Below are positions 32,980-44,850 of a DNA stretch of 64,000 bases, piece by piece. The DNA is taken from contig OZ026515.1 of NCBI GenBank assembly GCA_964019695.1, forward strand, positions 72,737,644 through 72,801,643. The letters run 5' to 3'. The position numbers and the translations under genes are program-made. The stretch is from Loripinus fragilis (lineage: Eukaryota; Mollusca; Bivalvia; Lucinida; Lucinidae). Numbering within the stretch: position 1 is the stretch's first letter; each line of letters starts with the position of its first letter. The notes beneath the pieces are model-generated. The model was not told the DNA's origin, did no database searches, and saw only the letters and a program-made list of their open reading frames with translations.

Positions 32980-34500
32980 CACGAATGTTAGATTCTATTT
33001 ATCATATGACATTTAGATTACGTTGCCGTAAAAGCGTCATAATTTTGTCATTATGTATCCAACGTTGTAATGGACGTCATAACGTTTCCCGAAAATCTAT
33101 AAACCACTAGTGGTTTATCGATTTTATTGCATGGCGTTATTTCACTCCCAGACGCGACGACATATGATAAAATTCTTTATTACATACAAAGCAGTGAAAT
33201 TTTAGAAATATTAGTTGAGTCAGATATGTATATTACAAAAGTTATATTTTCACATGTGAAGTATAAAACACATAGAGGATATACATTTTTTTTTTGCAAT
33301 ATACCTATATGACATTTATTCCACTGAGAGAATTGAAAATGCTAAGTCACCAATGAATTATACATATTTTTTTTTACTTCACAAGAAAAAAAAATCAAGT
33401 CATATTCATGACAAAACGAGGTTTCTTTTTAATGTTATGCAATTTTATTTACATTTATGACGTCACATATGTAACGTCTATGCCTTTCAACTCTGAAACG
33501 ACAAGAGCATGGAAGCTGGAGATACGCAAAACGAAATTAAAAGAGAAAAACGCCAACCAAATTAAGTACTAAAATGTTCCTAATGGTCTTATTAAGAAAA
33601 AGGATACCCACGCTTGTTCATTTATAAGAAATGAACAGACTTTTTTTCAAGTCTGTGGGGAACTTGGGAATACAGTAGTGCATGGGAGTTACTGCCATCA
33701 ACAAAATACTACGTAAACAGGACAGTGCTTCAAAACCAACAAAAACAGTTGACTTACTTTCAATACACGAGTAATGTAGAAAGAGGTGAAAGTCGGTTCT
33801 CACTATGAACATGTAGAAGTCTGCATACCTAACTTGCATACCTAACTAACCCAATTCAATGCTATTACTGTCAGATATTTGGTCATCAGGTAGGCAAATG
33901 CAGTAGACATCAAATGTTTATCAATAGGGAGTGAACCTTAATATGAGATACTTAGCAAGTGTCAGAGACCAGGCAAATATGTCAACTGCTAGGTACACAT
34001 GTGTACACAGCTAGCTCACGTGAGTGTACAGCGTGGTCAAACGAGAATATCACCATGAAGATTAATTTTGAAAATACGTTTCCTTACAAAATATAAGAAA
34101 CAATACATGCAGCTTTATAAGCTAACAACACAATTAGAGTCATATGACCCCTTCATTCCTTTAACATCTGAAGTAAATTAAGAAGAGAGAAAAGCAAAAT
34201 TCTAGTGAAGGCCGGCGTCACATTGATGTATTATTAAAAAGAAACTATTTTCTCCCTACCCTCTGGATTAAGTAGAAGAGTTGTCAGTTACTAACGTAAT
34301 TAAGAGTTTACTAATAACTGGTTAACCACCAAGAAGCGTGGCCAGGAAGAATGTGATAAATCAATTGTTCGACGTGACATGACTGAAAAAAGGTTGACAG
34401 TAAAGCGATGTAAGATTCCAACAGAACAACAACGACACAAATTGCAAATTGCCCGTTTCTTTATTTAATCATAAAAAGACTGTTTTACTATGATAATATA
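32980..34500. other. No gene recognised
   Basis: AT-rich sequence, with CGTCATAACGTT- and TGACGTCA-type blocks at about 33030-33090 and 33460 that recur near 46310-46400. Possibly the body of a longer element related to the adjoining fold-back repeat. Confidence 0.4.
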
Positions 34501-34504
34501 CAAT

Positions 34505-34605
34505 ACAGGTTAGGAATCCTCCATGCGAGCTGAATAATGTATGTGCCACTATCAACAGCAGAACCGAGGGTTAACGAAAATTTGGCCAGCAAATTATATT
34601 CAAGC
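34505..34605 (+). mobile_element. Retroelement tail fragment, subfamily of copy A
   Basis: CCTCCATGCGAGCTGAA, CAACAGCAGAA and a TTCAAGCCCCTTT block match 4907-5000 in the same order. Confidence 0.65.
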
Positions 34606-34751
34606 CCCTTTATTATGAGCCATGGCATGTGATTTCTAACAATGTGGCATTTTTAAAAGTGTAGACTCAGACGAGCCTCTGCAGCCTCCTTTTAAGCTTA
34701 GAAACTCCAAATGGTGTTCAGTCAGTAGCTTAACAATCATGGAATACTCAA

Positions 34752-34817
34752 GCGACTAGCAAAGGCTCAGATCAGACTGCGCGTATGCGCAGGCTGATCT
34801 GAGGATTTGCTGGTCGC
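34752..34817. repeat. Fold-back repeat with 31-bp arms
   Basis: GCGACTAGCAAAGGCTCAGA and, inverted, TCTGAGGATTTGCTGGTCGC. The arms match at about 27 of 31 positions and the centre reads GCGCGTATGCGC. Confidence 0.8.
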
Positions 34818-34904
34818 ACATCCCACATTGTTGTAAATCTCATGCACTGGCTCTTATGTTTGTTTTATCGATTTTTATATTTAAAAATAATTGTTTTATT
34901 TGAG

Positions 34905-35095
34905 TTGATGCTTTACGTCCCAGTCAACATTTTTCAGTCATGCCGAGACGTTCCTGGCCATGGGTTGAACCAGTACTAAGCAGGCGATAAAGTGTCTTGC
35001 TCAAGGACACAACACAGTGCATCCGGTGAGTCTCGAACCAGCGACCCCTCGATCTAGCACTCTACCACTGAGCTACTGCGCTCCTAAAATGCGTA
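34905..35095 (-). repeat. tRNA-derived SINE
   Basis: On the minus strand GCGCAGTAGCTCAGTGGTAG has a good A box and GGTTCGAGACTC (complement at about 35030-35040) a B box. The tRNA-like head is followed by a body containing TTGTGTCCTTGAGCAAGACA. That core resembles conserved central domains reported in several metazoan SINE families, but I did not assign a family. Its intact box spacing suggests a recent copy. Confidence 0.75.
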
Positions 35096-35375
35096 TAACT
35101 AGGAAACGTAGCAATCAGCGATCATTGACCATCCCATGGCACTGTGAGAAACAGACAACAAAGACTTAAAGTACATCAACCAGCTCTCTCTTCCTCAGCG
35201 AGATGATTGTCAAACTAGAAAATACACAAAGAACTATATATCATAAAACCGGGACCAACACAAAAAACAATCCACCGAAAGCAACATCACAAAATGATCT
35301 AACAGCAACTGCACCAGCACCTTAGAAAGGACAACACGCAGCAGCCACCGTGGGGGGGGGGGGGGGCTTCAGATA
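35096..35375 (-). mobile_element. Retroelement tail, minus strand, subfamily of copy A
   Basis: Inverted blocks ACCAGCTCTCTCTTCC, CAACTAGAAAATACACAAAG and GCACC-TTAGAAAGGACAACA match the complement of 5030-5180. The stretch of about seventeen G at 35352-35367 corresponds to the C-run at about 4998 in copy A. Confidence 0.65.
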
Positions 35376-35599
35376 ATATAACATGGCAAATCATCGCCCT
35401 AGCTTCTTCTGTAAAGTTTTGCTATATATTGGTATAAATGTTCAAACTTTATTAAGTCGTTGTTGCCAGAAAAACTTACAATAATGAGTGAATGGTTGGT
35501 TGACAAAAAATTCTCTACATCTAGGGAAAGCAGAATCTATTCTATATGGGTCACACCTAGAACCTGTCTTAAACGATTAATGAAAAGACATTTGTTAGC

Positions 35600-35815
35600 C
35601 GGCTTAAGCTATCATGTTTTGAGCCTTTTGCTATTTATGTTTCATGTGTGTCTTCGTTATGCTGTCTTGTCTGTTCCTTGCAGCCTTGTGATCACTTGCT
35701 GGGAAAAGGTTGGGCTCTTGGCTCTCTTGTGTGTAAATTTCCTTGTGTTTTGTCACTTTCCCGTTTGGTGCCCCGGGTGAAGTGTGGTACTTGTATCGAT
35801 TCTTGATTTTGCCTT
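35600..35815 (+). mobile_element. Diverged solo retroelement tail
   Basis: Weakly conserved tail blocks: CCTTGTGATCACTTGCTGGG, CTCTTGGCTCTCTTG, TTTGTCACTTTCCCG and GTATCGATTCTTGATTTTG. Confidence 0.6.
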
Positions 35816-35929
35816 CACCTTAACTTTTAATGAATTTGCACGACTTTGTATTTCGTGCATCATATTAGTGAGTATGGCCAGAATTTACTACAATCACAGA
35901 TCAACCGTCGTCACCACGGGGAAGAGACA

Positions 35930-36220
35930 AAGGATACACACACATATACGACAGCAAAAATTCAATTAAAGTCAAAAGACCCATCCCTGGCAAACTAACA
36001 GCCTAAATTATTCCAGGCCATTGGGGTTACCCTGCTGTTGTAAAAACACGAAAATTGTCTATCTTGCATGGAGACATCCTATTACACTCACAGTGATGAA
36101 ACAAAGAAACTTAACTCACGGACAGTAAGAGCTAAAGAGAGACTCTGATTGAGCCAAAGACAAACATCGGGCATCAACACACAGATGCAAGAGGCCTGAC
36201 CTACCGTCGTCGTGCATTTA
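35930..36220 (-). mobile_element. Retroelement-derived fragment shared with 14200-14550
   Basis: Shares CTTGCATGGAGACATC and GAGCCAAAGACAAACATC-type blocks with 14290-14450. It adjoins the diverged tail copy. The function is unknown. Confidence 0.4.
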
Positions 36221-36395
36221 AAGAGGTAACCATAGACAATGTAACCATACAATGTGATATTTTCATAGTTGCACAAGTTCATAAAAATGCTGTTTAACGA
36301 AATTCTCTAATATTGTTTGTTTATGTCAATCTTGGCAATACAATTTGATAATTTACAATAAGGTTAATATTGGCATAGTAAAACCTGAAGAATGA

Positions 36396-39300
36396 GGTCT
36401 AAGTGCCTGTTACTCGGTGTCAGGTGAGCGGATCTAAGTGCTTGTTACTCGGTGTCAGGTGAGCGGATCTAAGTGCTTGTTACTCGGTGTCAGGTGAGCG
36501 GATCTAAGTGCCTGTTACTCGGTGTCAGGTGAGCGGATCTAAGTGCTTGTTACTCGGTGTCAGTTGAGCGGATCTAAGTGTTTGTTGCTCGGTGTCAGGT
36601 GAGCGGATCTAAGTGCCTGTTACTCGGTGTCAGGTGAGCGGATCTAAGTGCTTGTTACTCGGTGTCAGGTGAGCGGATCTAAGTGCCTGTTACTCGGTGT
36701 CAGGTGAGCGGATCTAAGTGCTTGTTACTCGGTGTCAGGTGAGCGGATCTAAGTGCTTGTTACTCGGTGTCAGGTGAGCGGATCTAAGTGCTTGTTACTC
36801 GGTGTCAGGTGAGCGGATCTAAGTACTTGTTACTCGGTGTCAGGTGAGCGGATCTAAGTGCTTGTTACTCGGTGTCAGGTGAGCGGATCTAAGTGCTTGT
36901 TACTCGGTGTCAGGTGAGCGGATCTAAGTGTTTGTTACTCGGTGTCAGGTGAGCGGATCTTAGTGCTTGTTACTCGGTATCAGGTGAGCGGATCTAAGTG
37001 CTTGTTACTCGGTGTCAGGTGAGCGGATCTAAGTACTTGTTACTCGGTATCAGGTGAGCGGATCTAAGTGCTTGTTACTCGGTGTCAGGTGAGCGGATCT
37101 AAGTGCTTGTTACTTGGTGTCAGGTGAGCGGATCTAAGTGTTTGTTACTCGGTGTCAGGTGAGCGGATCTAAGTGCTTGTTACTCGGTGTCAGGTGAGCG
37201 GATCTAAGTGTTTGTTGCTCGGTGTCAGGTGAGCGGATCTAAGTGCTTGTTACTCGGTGTCAGGTGAGCGGATCTAAGTGCCTGTTACTCGGTGTCAGGT
37301 GAGCGGATCTAAGTGCCTGTTACTCGGTGTCAGGTGAGCGGATCTAAGTGCTTGTTACTCGGTGTCAGGTGAGCGGATCTAAGTGTTTGTTACTCGGTGT
37401 CAGGTGAGCGGATCTAAGTGCTTGTTACTCGGTGTCAGGTGAGCGGATCTAAGTGCTTGTTACTCGGTGTCAGGTGAGCGGATCTAAGTGTTTGTTACTC
37501 GGTGTCAGGTGAGCGGATCTTAGTGCTTGTTACTCGGTATCAGGTGAGCGGATCTAAGTGCTTGTTACTCGGTGTCAGGTGAGCGGATCTAAGTACTTGT
37601 TACTTGGTATCAGGTGAGCGGATCTAAGTGCTTGTTACTCGGTGTCAGGTGAGCGGATCTAAGTGCTTGTTACTTGGTGTCAGGTGAGCGGATCTAAGTG
37701 TTTGTTACTCGGTGTCAGGTGAGCGGATCTAAGTGCTTGTTACTCGGTGTCAGGTGAGCGGATCTAAGTGTTTGTTGCTCGGTGTCAGGTGAGCGGATCT
37801 AAGTGCTTGTTACTCGGTGTCAGGTGAGCGGATCTAAGTGCCTGTTACTCGGTGTCAGGTGAGCGGATCTAAGTGCCTGTTACTCGGTGTCAGGTGAGCT
37901 GATCTAAGTGCTTGTTACTCGGTGTCAGGTGAGCGGATCTAAGTGTTTGTTACTCGGTGTCAGGTGAGCGGATCTAAGTGCTTGTTACTCGGTGTCAGGT
38001 GAGCGGATCTAAGTGCTTGTTACTCGGTGTCAGGTGAGGGGATCTAAGTGCTTGTTACTCGGTGTCAGGTGAGCGGATCTAAGTGCTTGTTACTCGGTGT
38101 CAGGTGAGCGGATCTAAGTGCTTGTTACTCGGTGTCAGGTGAGCGGATCTAAGTGCTTGTTACTCGGTGTCAGGTGAGCGGATCTAAGTGTTTGTTACTC
38201 GGTGTCAGTTGAGCGGATCTAAGTGCTTGTTACTCGGTGTCAGGTGAGCGGATCTAAGTGCTTGTTACTCGGTGTCAGGTGAGCGGATCTAAGTGCTTGT
38301 TACTCGGTGTCAGGTGAGCGGATCTAAGTGCTTGTTACTCGGTGTCAGGTGAGCGGATCTAAGTGCTTGTTACTCGGTGTCAGGTGAGCGGATCTAAGTG
38401 CTTGTTACTTGGTGTCAGGTGAGCGGATCTAAGTGTTTGTTACTCGGTGTCAGGTGAGCGGATCTAAGTGCTTGTTACTCGGTGTCAGGTGAGCGGATCT
38501 AAGTGTTTGTTGCTCGGTGTCAGGTGAGCGGATCTAAGTGCTTGTTACTCGGTGTCAGGTGAGCGGATCTAAGTGCCTGTTACTCGGTGTCAGGTGAGCG
38601 GATCTAAGTGCCTGTTACTCGGTGTCAGGTGAGCGGATCTAAGTGCTTGTTACTCGGTGTCAGGTGAGCGGATCTAAGTGTTTGTTACTCGGTGTCAGGT
38701 GAGCGGATCTAAGTGCTTGTTACTCGGTGTCAGGTGAGCGGATCTAAGTGCTTGTTACTCGGTGTCAGGTGAGCGGATCTAAGTGCTTGTTACTCGGTGT
38801 CAGGTGAGCGGATCTAAGTGTTTGTTACTCGGTGTCAGTTGAGCGGATCTAAGTGCTTGTTACTCGGTGTCAGGTGAGCGGATCTAAGTGCTTGTTACTC
38901 GGTGTCAGGTGAGCGGATCTAAGTGCTTGTTACTCGGTGTCAGGTGAGCGGATCTAAGTGCTTGTTACTCGGTGTCATGTGGGCGGATCTAAGTGCTTGT
39001 TACTCGGTATCAGGTGAGCGGATCTAAGTGCTTGTTACTCGGTGTCAGGTGAGCGGATCTAAGTGCTTGTTACTTGGTGTCAGGTGAGCGGATCTAAGTG
39101 CCTGTTACTCGGTGTCAGGTGAGCGGATCTAAGTGCCTGTTACTCGGTGTCAGGTGAGCGGATCTAAGTGCTTGTTACTCGGTGTCAGGTGAGCGGATCT
39201 AAGTGTTTGTTACTCGGTGTCAGGTGAGCGGATCTAAGTGTTTGTTACTCGGTGTCAGGTGAGCGGATCTAAGTGCCTGTTACTCGGTGTCAGGTGAGCG

Positions 39301-39825
39301 GATCTAAGTGTTTGTTACTCGGTGTCAGGTGAGCGGATCTAAGTGCTTGTTACTCGGTGTCAGGTGAGCGGATCTAAGTGCTTGTTACTTGGTGTCAGGT
39401 GAGCGGATCTAAGTGCTTGTTACTTGGTGTCAGGTGAGCGGATCTAAGTGTTTGTTACTCGGTGTCAGGTGAGCGGATCTAAGTGCGTGTTACTCGGTGT
39501 CAGGTGAGCGGATCTAAGTGCTTGTTACTCGGTGTCAGGTGAGCGGATCTAAGTGCTTGTTACTTGGTGTCAGGTGAGCGGATCTAAGTGCTTGTTACTC
39601 GGTGTCAGGTGAGCGGATCTAAGTGCTTGTTACTCGGTGTCAGGTGAGCGGATCTAAGTGCTTGTTACTCGGTGTCAGGTGAGCGGATCTAAGTGCTTGT
39701 TACTTGGTGTCAGGTGAGCGGATCTAAGTGCCTGTTACTTGGTGTCAGGTGAGCGGATCTAAGTGCCTGTTACTCGGTGTCAGGTGAGCGGATCTAAGTG
39801 CTTGTTACTCGGTGTCAGGTGAGCG
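36396..39825. repeat. 35-bp minisatellite, 98 copies, no net indels
   Basis: The unit GATCTAAGTGCTTGTTACTC + GGTGTCAGGTGAGCG repeats in a strict 35-bp register from about 36396 to 39825 (3430 bp = 98 units). The phase is identical at every 420-bp checkpoint. Variation is limited to a few positions (C/T at CTTG/TTTG/CCTG, CGG/TGG, TGT/TAT, AAG/TAG). Blocks of variants recur at 560 bp (16 units), for example TTTGTTGCTC at 37211 and 37771 and GATCTTAGTG at 36956 and 37516. No reading frame survives because 35 is not a multiple of three. Nearly every unit contains CAGGTGAGC, a consensus-like 5' splice site. Confidence 0.98.
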
Positions 39826-40460
39826 CTTCACGACCTTACGCTCCTCTGTTTTATTTTTCATTTTTTATTTAATATTAATTTTTTAAAGTCACTGAATTAA
39901 TGAACAGCAGCCAAATTGCTGATTAATGACCATATTGTGTGCAATGAATCAAATAGATCACTAAATACTCGACATGATAAAAGATTAATGCTTACATCGA
40001 CACCCTAATTGGTCTGAAGATAGGGTTTTAATAGCCCTAAATAAGAAACGTAGATACTTAGCTAGTTTATTTATTTATCTAAGAAAGGATATGTGTTATT
40101 TGAACTCATTAGAGGCATCTCATCGAGACGATCAGACTAAATGTACATGAGGAACTATAGGAAAATAGACTGCTATCCTCAATTAAAATTCAACTGATCT
40201 GTTGCTCTTGAACTTACTAATCTTACGCTGTATTGTTAGTAACGCTAATTGTACAAAGTCACCATAAGTTAATGTGTCAATACCATTTTACAAAGACTGT
40301 CAACTATTTTGTCAGGCCTGGGTGGTCTCTATACACTAATTGACATATCGGTTACAAAACAGGCTGTTGTTTTATTGCTTAATGAGATCGTATCTCCGCT
40401 AATGGCAGCTTTAACACGAGTGCCTATTGTGCTCTTTCTGATAGATACGGTAAAAGACGT
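39826..40460. other. No gene recognised
   Basis: AT-rich sequence without features apart from an AT-rich flank to the minisatellite. Confidence 0.4.
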
Positions 40461-40636
40461 TTAACTCTTTGTTTGCTACTTTGTCTGCTGATAACCTTTG
40501 CAAATAGTTTGGACCAAGATTAGGCCCGACGTTTTGTAGGGCCTGGTCTGAGTACAAACTGTTTGACACGTTGATGGCATTCCATAAGGAATTTTTCTAA
40601 ACAGCAAAAAAAACCTCCCGTCATGCAAAGAGTTAA
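40461..40636. mobile_element. MITE with TTAACTCTTTG termini
   Basis: Perfect 11-bp inverted ends, TTAACTCTTTG and CAAAGAGTTAA. The interior has GTTTGGACCAAGATTAGGCC and an inverted GGGCCTGGTC. A relative with TTAACCCTTT ends is at 54732-54953. Internal blocks recur near 46800 and 47340. Confidence 0.75.
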
Positions 40637-41042
40637 TGCACCTCGCGCTTTACGGTACATGTTACGTTTCGTGTTCAGGTCTTATTAACCTCATATCGGG
40701 CAGAATCAAACTGACAAGAAAAGGATCTCCTTTCACTGTCTATCAAAGAATCACCGCCATGAAATGTGGACCAGACAAAAGTCGATACTTTCAATTTGCA
40801 TAAACTGCTTAAAAACAGTTTTTCAACGGTTACCTACATTGGATTATAAAATATTTGAAAATATAACAAGGACAAAACTTCGAAAAAGTATTCTCCTTTA
40901 ATATCAAATTTCAAATTTCATATTCATAACGAATCAATCGTACAGTAGGACAAAATCTTTCACAACGCGTCCATGTTGCAGTCTGGCGGTGTCTTTTAAC
41001 GCTGTCCCCTGGCCAATCTGTCCTAGGAATGGTAACATCTTA

Positions 41043-42555
41043 TGCCCCAGTCACACACACACTTACGGACTCTGCGGATGATACGTAAAGCCCGTCCGCA
41101 ACTATCCGTTCATTCCGTAACGATACGTATCTCATCCGCAGAGAACGTAACAGTTCGTATCTTATTCGCAACTTACCGCAAGGCAGTTTCCATCCGCGCC
41201 CAAATTTTGAAAAATATCAAAAAAGTTCTGCGGATGAAAACAACGCAATTATGCGTAACACTAGGCAAGAATACGTAATTATTCGTATCGCATCCGTATC
41301 TCATTCGCATCTTAACGTATCAAAACCTATCTTTCCGCAGTCGACCCAAAGTTGCGGACAGTTACGGTTTCATTCGGGTCGTTACCTTTAGTAACGCTTA
41401 GTTACTTATCGCATTCGGCGTATTTTTACCTATACACGCAGATCGTTGCGGATAGTTGCGAATGGCTGATTTCATATGCGGATTAATACGTATAGTTACG
41501 ACCCCTTAGTTTGATGATGAAGCCCCTTGCTACAGCGCCTCTGTAACAGGAGAGTGAGTCTTCAACTATCGTCTTTATCGTGCCAGACGATGTGTTGAGA
41601 ATGCCTTTGGCACACTAGTCATAGGGGCTAAAAGAATATCGAGAGAAAGTGTATGCAGAAAAGACTGAATGTTCTAAGATTTAAAACATGGAGATATTTT
41701 TTCATGAGTGTTCATGTATTATTGCATTTATTAAATGAGATGAGGAAAATTTATAAAATGTAAGGCTCTGCTAAGGATGTTATCATTTATAATTAACAAA
41801 TGGAATATAGTTCAATAATTTTTGATCGCAAATGCAATATTCTATATATGATATGACAAATTTGCATTTGCATGTATAGATAAAAGTCCAAACTGTCAAG
41901 AATCTTACCCAATATTGCTCAAAAACCGTCGTCATATAGCAGCGTATGTGTAACTTATTTGTATATTATTTAATCTACAAATGGAATATCATATTATTTG
42001 CATGGCCTCTTCTTGGATTATGTCACATCTGCGTCTTTACGTGCTGTCTCTTGCTGACTATGTCTGAGGCGTAGGAACTAGCTAGATAAATAGTTGTCAT
42101 CCTGTTGAGATGTTTGAGGTTGAGAGTGTGCCTTCTAGAGACAATGCCTCTTTTTTGCTGCTTCTTCTTTCCAGGCAAATGTTTAAAAAACAAATGATAA
42201 TCGAACGATAGTGTGCAAAGTCTGCGGTCACAATCAGATCCACTAAGTATACGCAACAGTCCGCATCTATAGGTTTATATTCGCATTTACTCGTATCTAA
42301 AGGTAAGGGAAGGTAATGAAAGGGATGTAGTCCGTATCCATTGGTATCTGTCCGCATTGTGTCGGTTCAATGGAACGCATCAATCCGCTGACATTCGCAT
42401 TTATCCGCAATGATCCGTTACTACCCGCAACGATAGGTATCTGTGTCTTGCAAACGCATCAAGAAATTAGGTCCCGCCCTCATTTTTCTGCGGACCACTG
42501 CGGTTTGATCCGAAACTCTCCGTAAGAGTCCGTAAGTGTGTGTGTGACTGGGGCA
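41043..42555. mobile_element. 1.5-kb TIR element with TTA target duplication and phased CpG motifs
   Basis: The ends TGCCCCAGTCACACACACAC... and their complement (..GTGTGTGTGTGACTGGGGCA) form TIRs of about 33 bp that include CTTACGGACTCT. TTA flanks both sides (41040-41042, 42556-42558). A 3-bp TTA/TAA duplication is typical of PIF/Harbinger elements, so that superfamily is suggested but not proven. Long subterminal regions on both sides carry degenerate TCCGCAAC / CGTATC motifs spaced about 10 bp. No transposase reading frame is visible, so the element is non-autonomous. A decayed P1 fold-back copy (41716-41819) is nested inside. Confidence 0.85.
41716..41819. repeat. Fold-back family P1, decayed copy e
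   Basis: TTCATGTATTATTGCATTTA and TTATAAAATGTAAGGCT on the left and ATAGTTCAATAAT on the right match the family layout, with poor arm pairing. It is nested in the 1.5-kb TIR element. Confidence 0.55.
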
Positions 42556-42559
42556 TTAT

Positions 42560-43030
42560 GCCTCATGACCTCGTCAACATACCATTGCGAGACAGCACTG
42601 AACTTCCTGCGTATTGATTATGACTATGACGTCAGTAAACGTGCACCCGACCGCCATTGAAGTAGAGGTTGAATCGCGATTCATCTGAAAAGGCTACTCT
42701 AATCCACTAAAGTCCGTTCAAGCACAGATGGCATTGGTACCGATCCAGAGAAATATGCACTACAGGGCGTCTTGCTCTCAAGAATGTAGCGTACGACAAT
42801 TTCAAATCGATTGATCATACAAGGTAACACCAGCGGCTGTTCGTAATTGTCTTTGCAGAGTATATACAGTGGTCGTACTGTTCCCCAGGGTTAGTGTCCG
42901 GATCAGATTGTCCTAGCGTCGGATTCATCCTTCATGTAAGAGATCACAAAAATTCAGAGTAGGATGGGTGAATGTGAGTATACAGATTATATCAAAAGAA
43001 TGCATTATTTCCCCAAAATTTCTTCAAAAG
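42560..43030. other. No gene recognised
   Basis: No supported coding or repeat structure. Confidence 0.4.
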
Positions 43031-43034
43031 GATT

Positions 43035-43600
43035 TGGTCTGGCTTAGTAATTTCGACGATCAATTTCTACAACATACTCTTAGTAATTTCGACGGTAGAT
43101 TGCGGTGAATTTTATCAAGCGCTTATGTCTGAGATAATCTGATGGTGAATTGCGGTGAATTTCTACAACACCCTCTTAGTAATTTTGACGGTAGATTGTG
43201 GTGAATTTCTACAACACACTCTTTGTAATTTTGACAGTGAATTACGGTGAATTTCTACAACACACTCTCGTCTTAGTAATTTCGACTGTGAATTGCGATG
43301 CATTTCTTCAACACACACTTAGTAATTTGGACGATGAATTGCGATGAATTTCATTAAGGACTAAAATTGGATGGTGAATTGTGGTGAATTTCTACAACAC
43401 ACTCATAGTAATTTCGGCGATGAATTATGGTGAATTTCTACAACATACTCTAAGTAATTTCGACGGTGAATTGCGGTGAATTTAATCAACAGACTCTTAG
43501 TAATTTTGATGGTGAATTGCGGTGAATTTCTACAACACAATCTTAGTAATTTTAACGGTGAATTGCGGTGAATTTAATCAATGGCTTAGGTCTGATTGCT
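43035..43600. repeat. Diverged minisatellite, about 46-bp units
   Basis: Roughly a dozen units combine GAATTTCTACAACACACTCT, TAGTAATTTCGACGG and TGAATTGCGGT. Some units carry an alternative AATTTAATCAA segment in place of the ACAACAC part. Confidence 0.85.
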
Positions 43601-43604
43601 AGTG

Positions 43605-44195
43605 ATGTTCCGATTATCGATTATAATCGAAAGTCAGTTGATTGATGCTGGATTTCGATTAATTGAGCCTGAATTGTATAGATCGATTAATCGGCTGAGA
43701 GAAGAAAACGGGAATTTCCAGCCTTATTGTCTTCTAAAGTCTCAAATAGATGGCAAACCTTATAGAATATGGAGTTATTCACCTAATTATACTGAAACAG
43801 AAAGTATATGTCTTCAGTGGGGCAAGTGAAACACATGCAAAAATTGTAACAAGAAAGGCTTTAAGTTTTCAAAATTGTTGATTGCTGCCAAGGCATTGAT
43901 ATTTTGATGGCTTATCTCATATTTATACGTAATATTCTAAGTGTATGAATCCAGCATGTTTTAAAGGTACAAACCCGAATGATCCGGTCATGTAGTTATT
44001 TCATGTTCAATTATGACGAGCACAGATAAAATCAGCGCAGCTCGCGGCCATCTAATTAAGTAGTAATTATTTTACGTTCCACATTTTTCATTAGTATACA
44101 CAATACAAGTGTCGGGAAGTCTTGATTAATAGAGGTAAAATTGATTTATTATATACCTTTTTTTTTCTTTAGACAAAGTCGGTCCGTTTTCTGGC
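43605..44195. other. No gene recognised
   Basis: One 77-codon frame without motif. It opens with ATCGATTATAATCGA, a perfect short palindrome near 43616. Confidence 0.4.
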
Positions 44196-44199
44196 TGGC

Positions 44200-44665
44200 T
44201 GCGCGTGCGTATGTACGTACGTACGTACGTGCGTCCGTCACTTTTCTTGTTAATGCCACTCCTCCTAAACCGTTGGACGTAGCAACTTCAAACTTTGCGT
44301 GTGACCTTGATCTCCACCTAAACTTTTTGACACCAAGGTTAAGATCAAAGGTCAAATAATGTATTTTTTTTACTTGTATAGTTAAATGCAATTCCTCCTT
44401 AACTGTTGGACATAACAGCTTCAAACTTTGCAGGTGCAAAGGTCACATAATGTAGAGGCTACTGGGCAACATTTTGTGTGACCTTGGCCCTCAAGATCAA
44501 AGGTCAAAAAATGTATTTACTTGTAAATGTATCTCCTATACTGTTGGGCATAGCAACCTGAAACGGTCGCATGATGTAGAGGGTACTCTGGCAACTTTTT
44601 GTGTTACCCCAAGGTCAAGGTTAAGGTAAAATGTGAAAAAGCGAGTATTTGCGATGGTGTACCAT
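44200..44665 (+). repeat. Dispersed repeat with GGTCAAGGT units, plus strand
   Basis: Begins after a TACG microsatellite (44210-44232). Three diverged units of about 130 bp contain CTCCTAAACCGTTGGACGTA-type, CAACTTCAAACTTTGC and GTGTGACCTTG blocks. Ends at GCGAGTATTTGCGATGGTGT. The same family is at 22045-22680 in inverse orientation. Confidence 0.7.
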
Positions 44666-44776
44666 GTGCGGATCCACAAAGTTTTGTCAGAGGGGGTCCA
44701 ACTTTGACGTTATTTGACGGTTTTTTTATTATTATTTTTTTTTTATTTTTGTAGTTGATATCATACTACTATAAGA

Positions 44777-44850
44777 GGGCCATCATCGGCACGCCAGCGA
44801 AACGCCATTTAAATCTAAATGGCGTTTCGATGGCGTGCTGATGATGGCCC
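44777..44850. repeat. 74-bp palindrome, family P2
   Basis: The 35-bp arms differ at two positions and are separated by AATC. Blocks are GGGCCATCATCGGCACGCCA and GCGAAACGCCATTTA. A relative, apparently split by about 220 bp, is at 60651-60930. Confidence 0.93.

Noticed and set aside
34905..35095. Functional tRNA gene (also 20826-20935, 51045-51140, 60008-60070)
   Set aside because: A and B boxes are present but the acceptor and anticodon stems do not pair properly. These look like SINE heads or relics.
36421..39825. CRISPR array
   Set aside because: The 35-bp unit is tandem with no unique spacers, and the window is clearly an animal genome.
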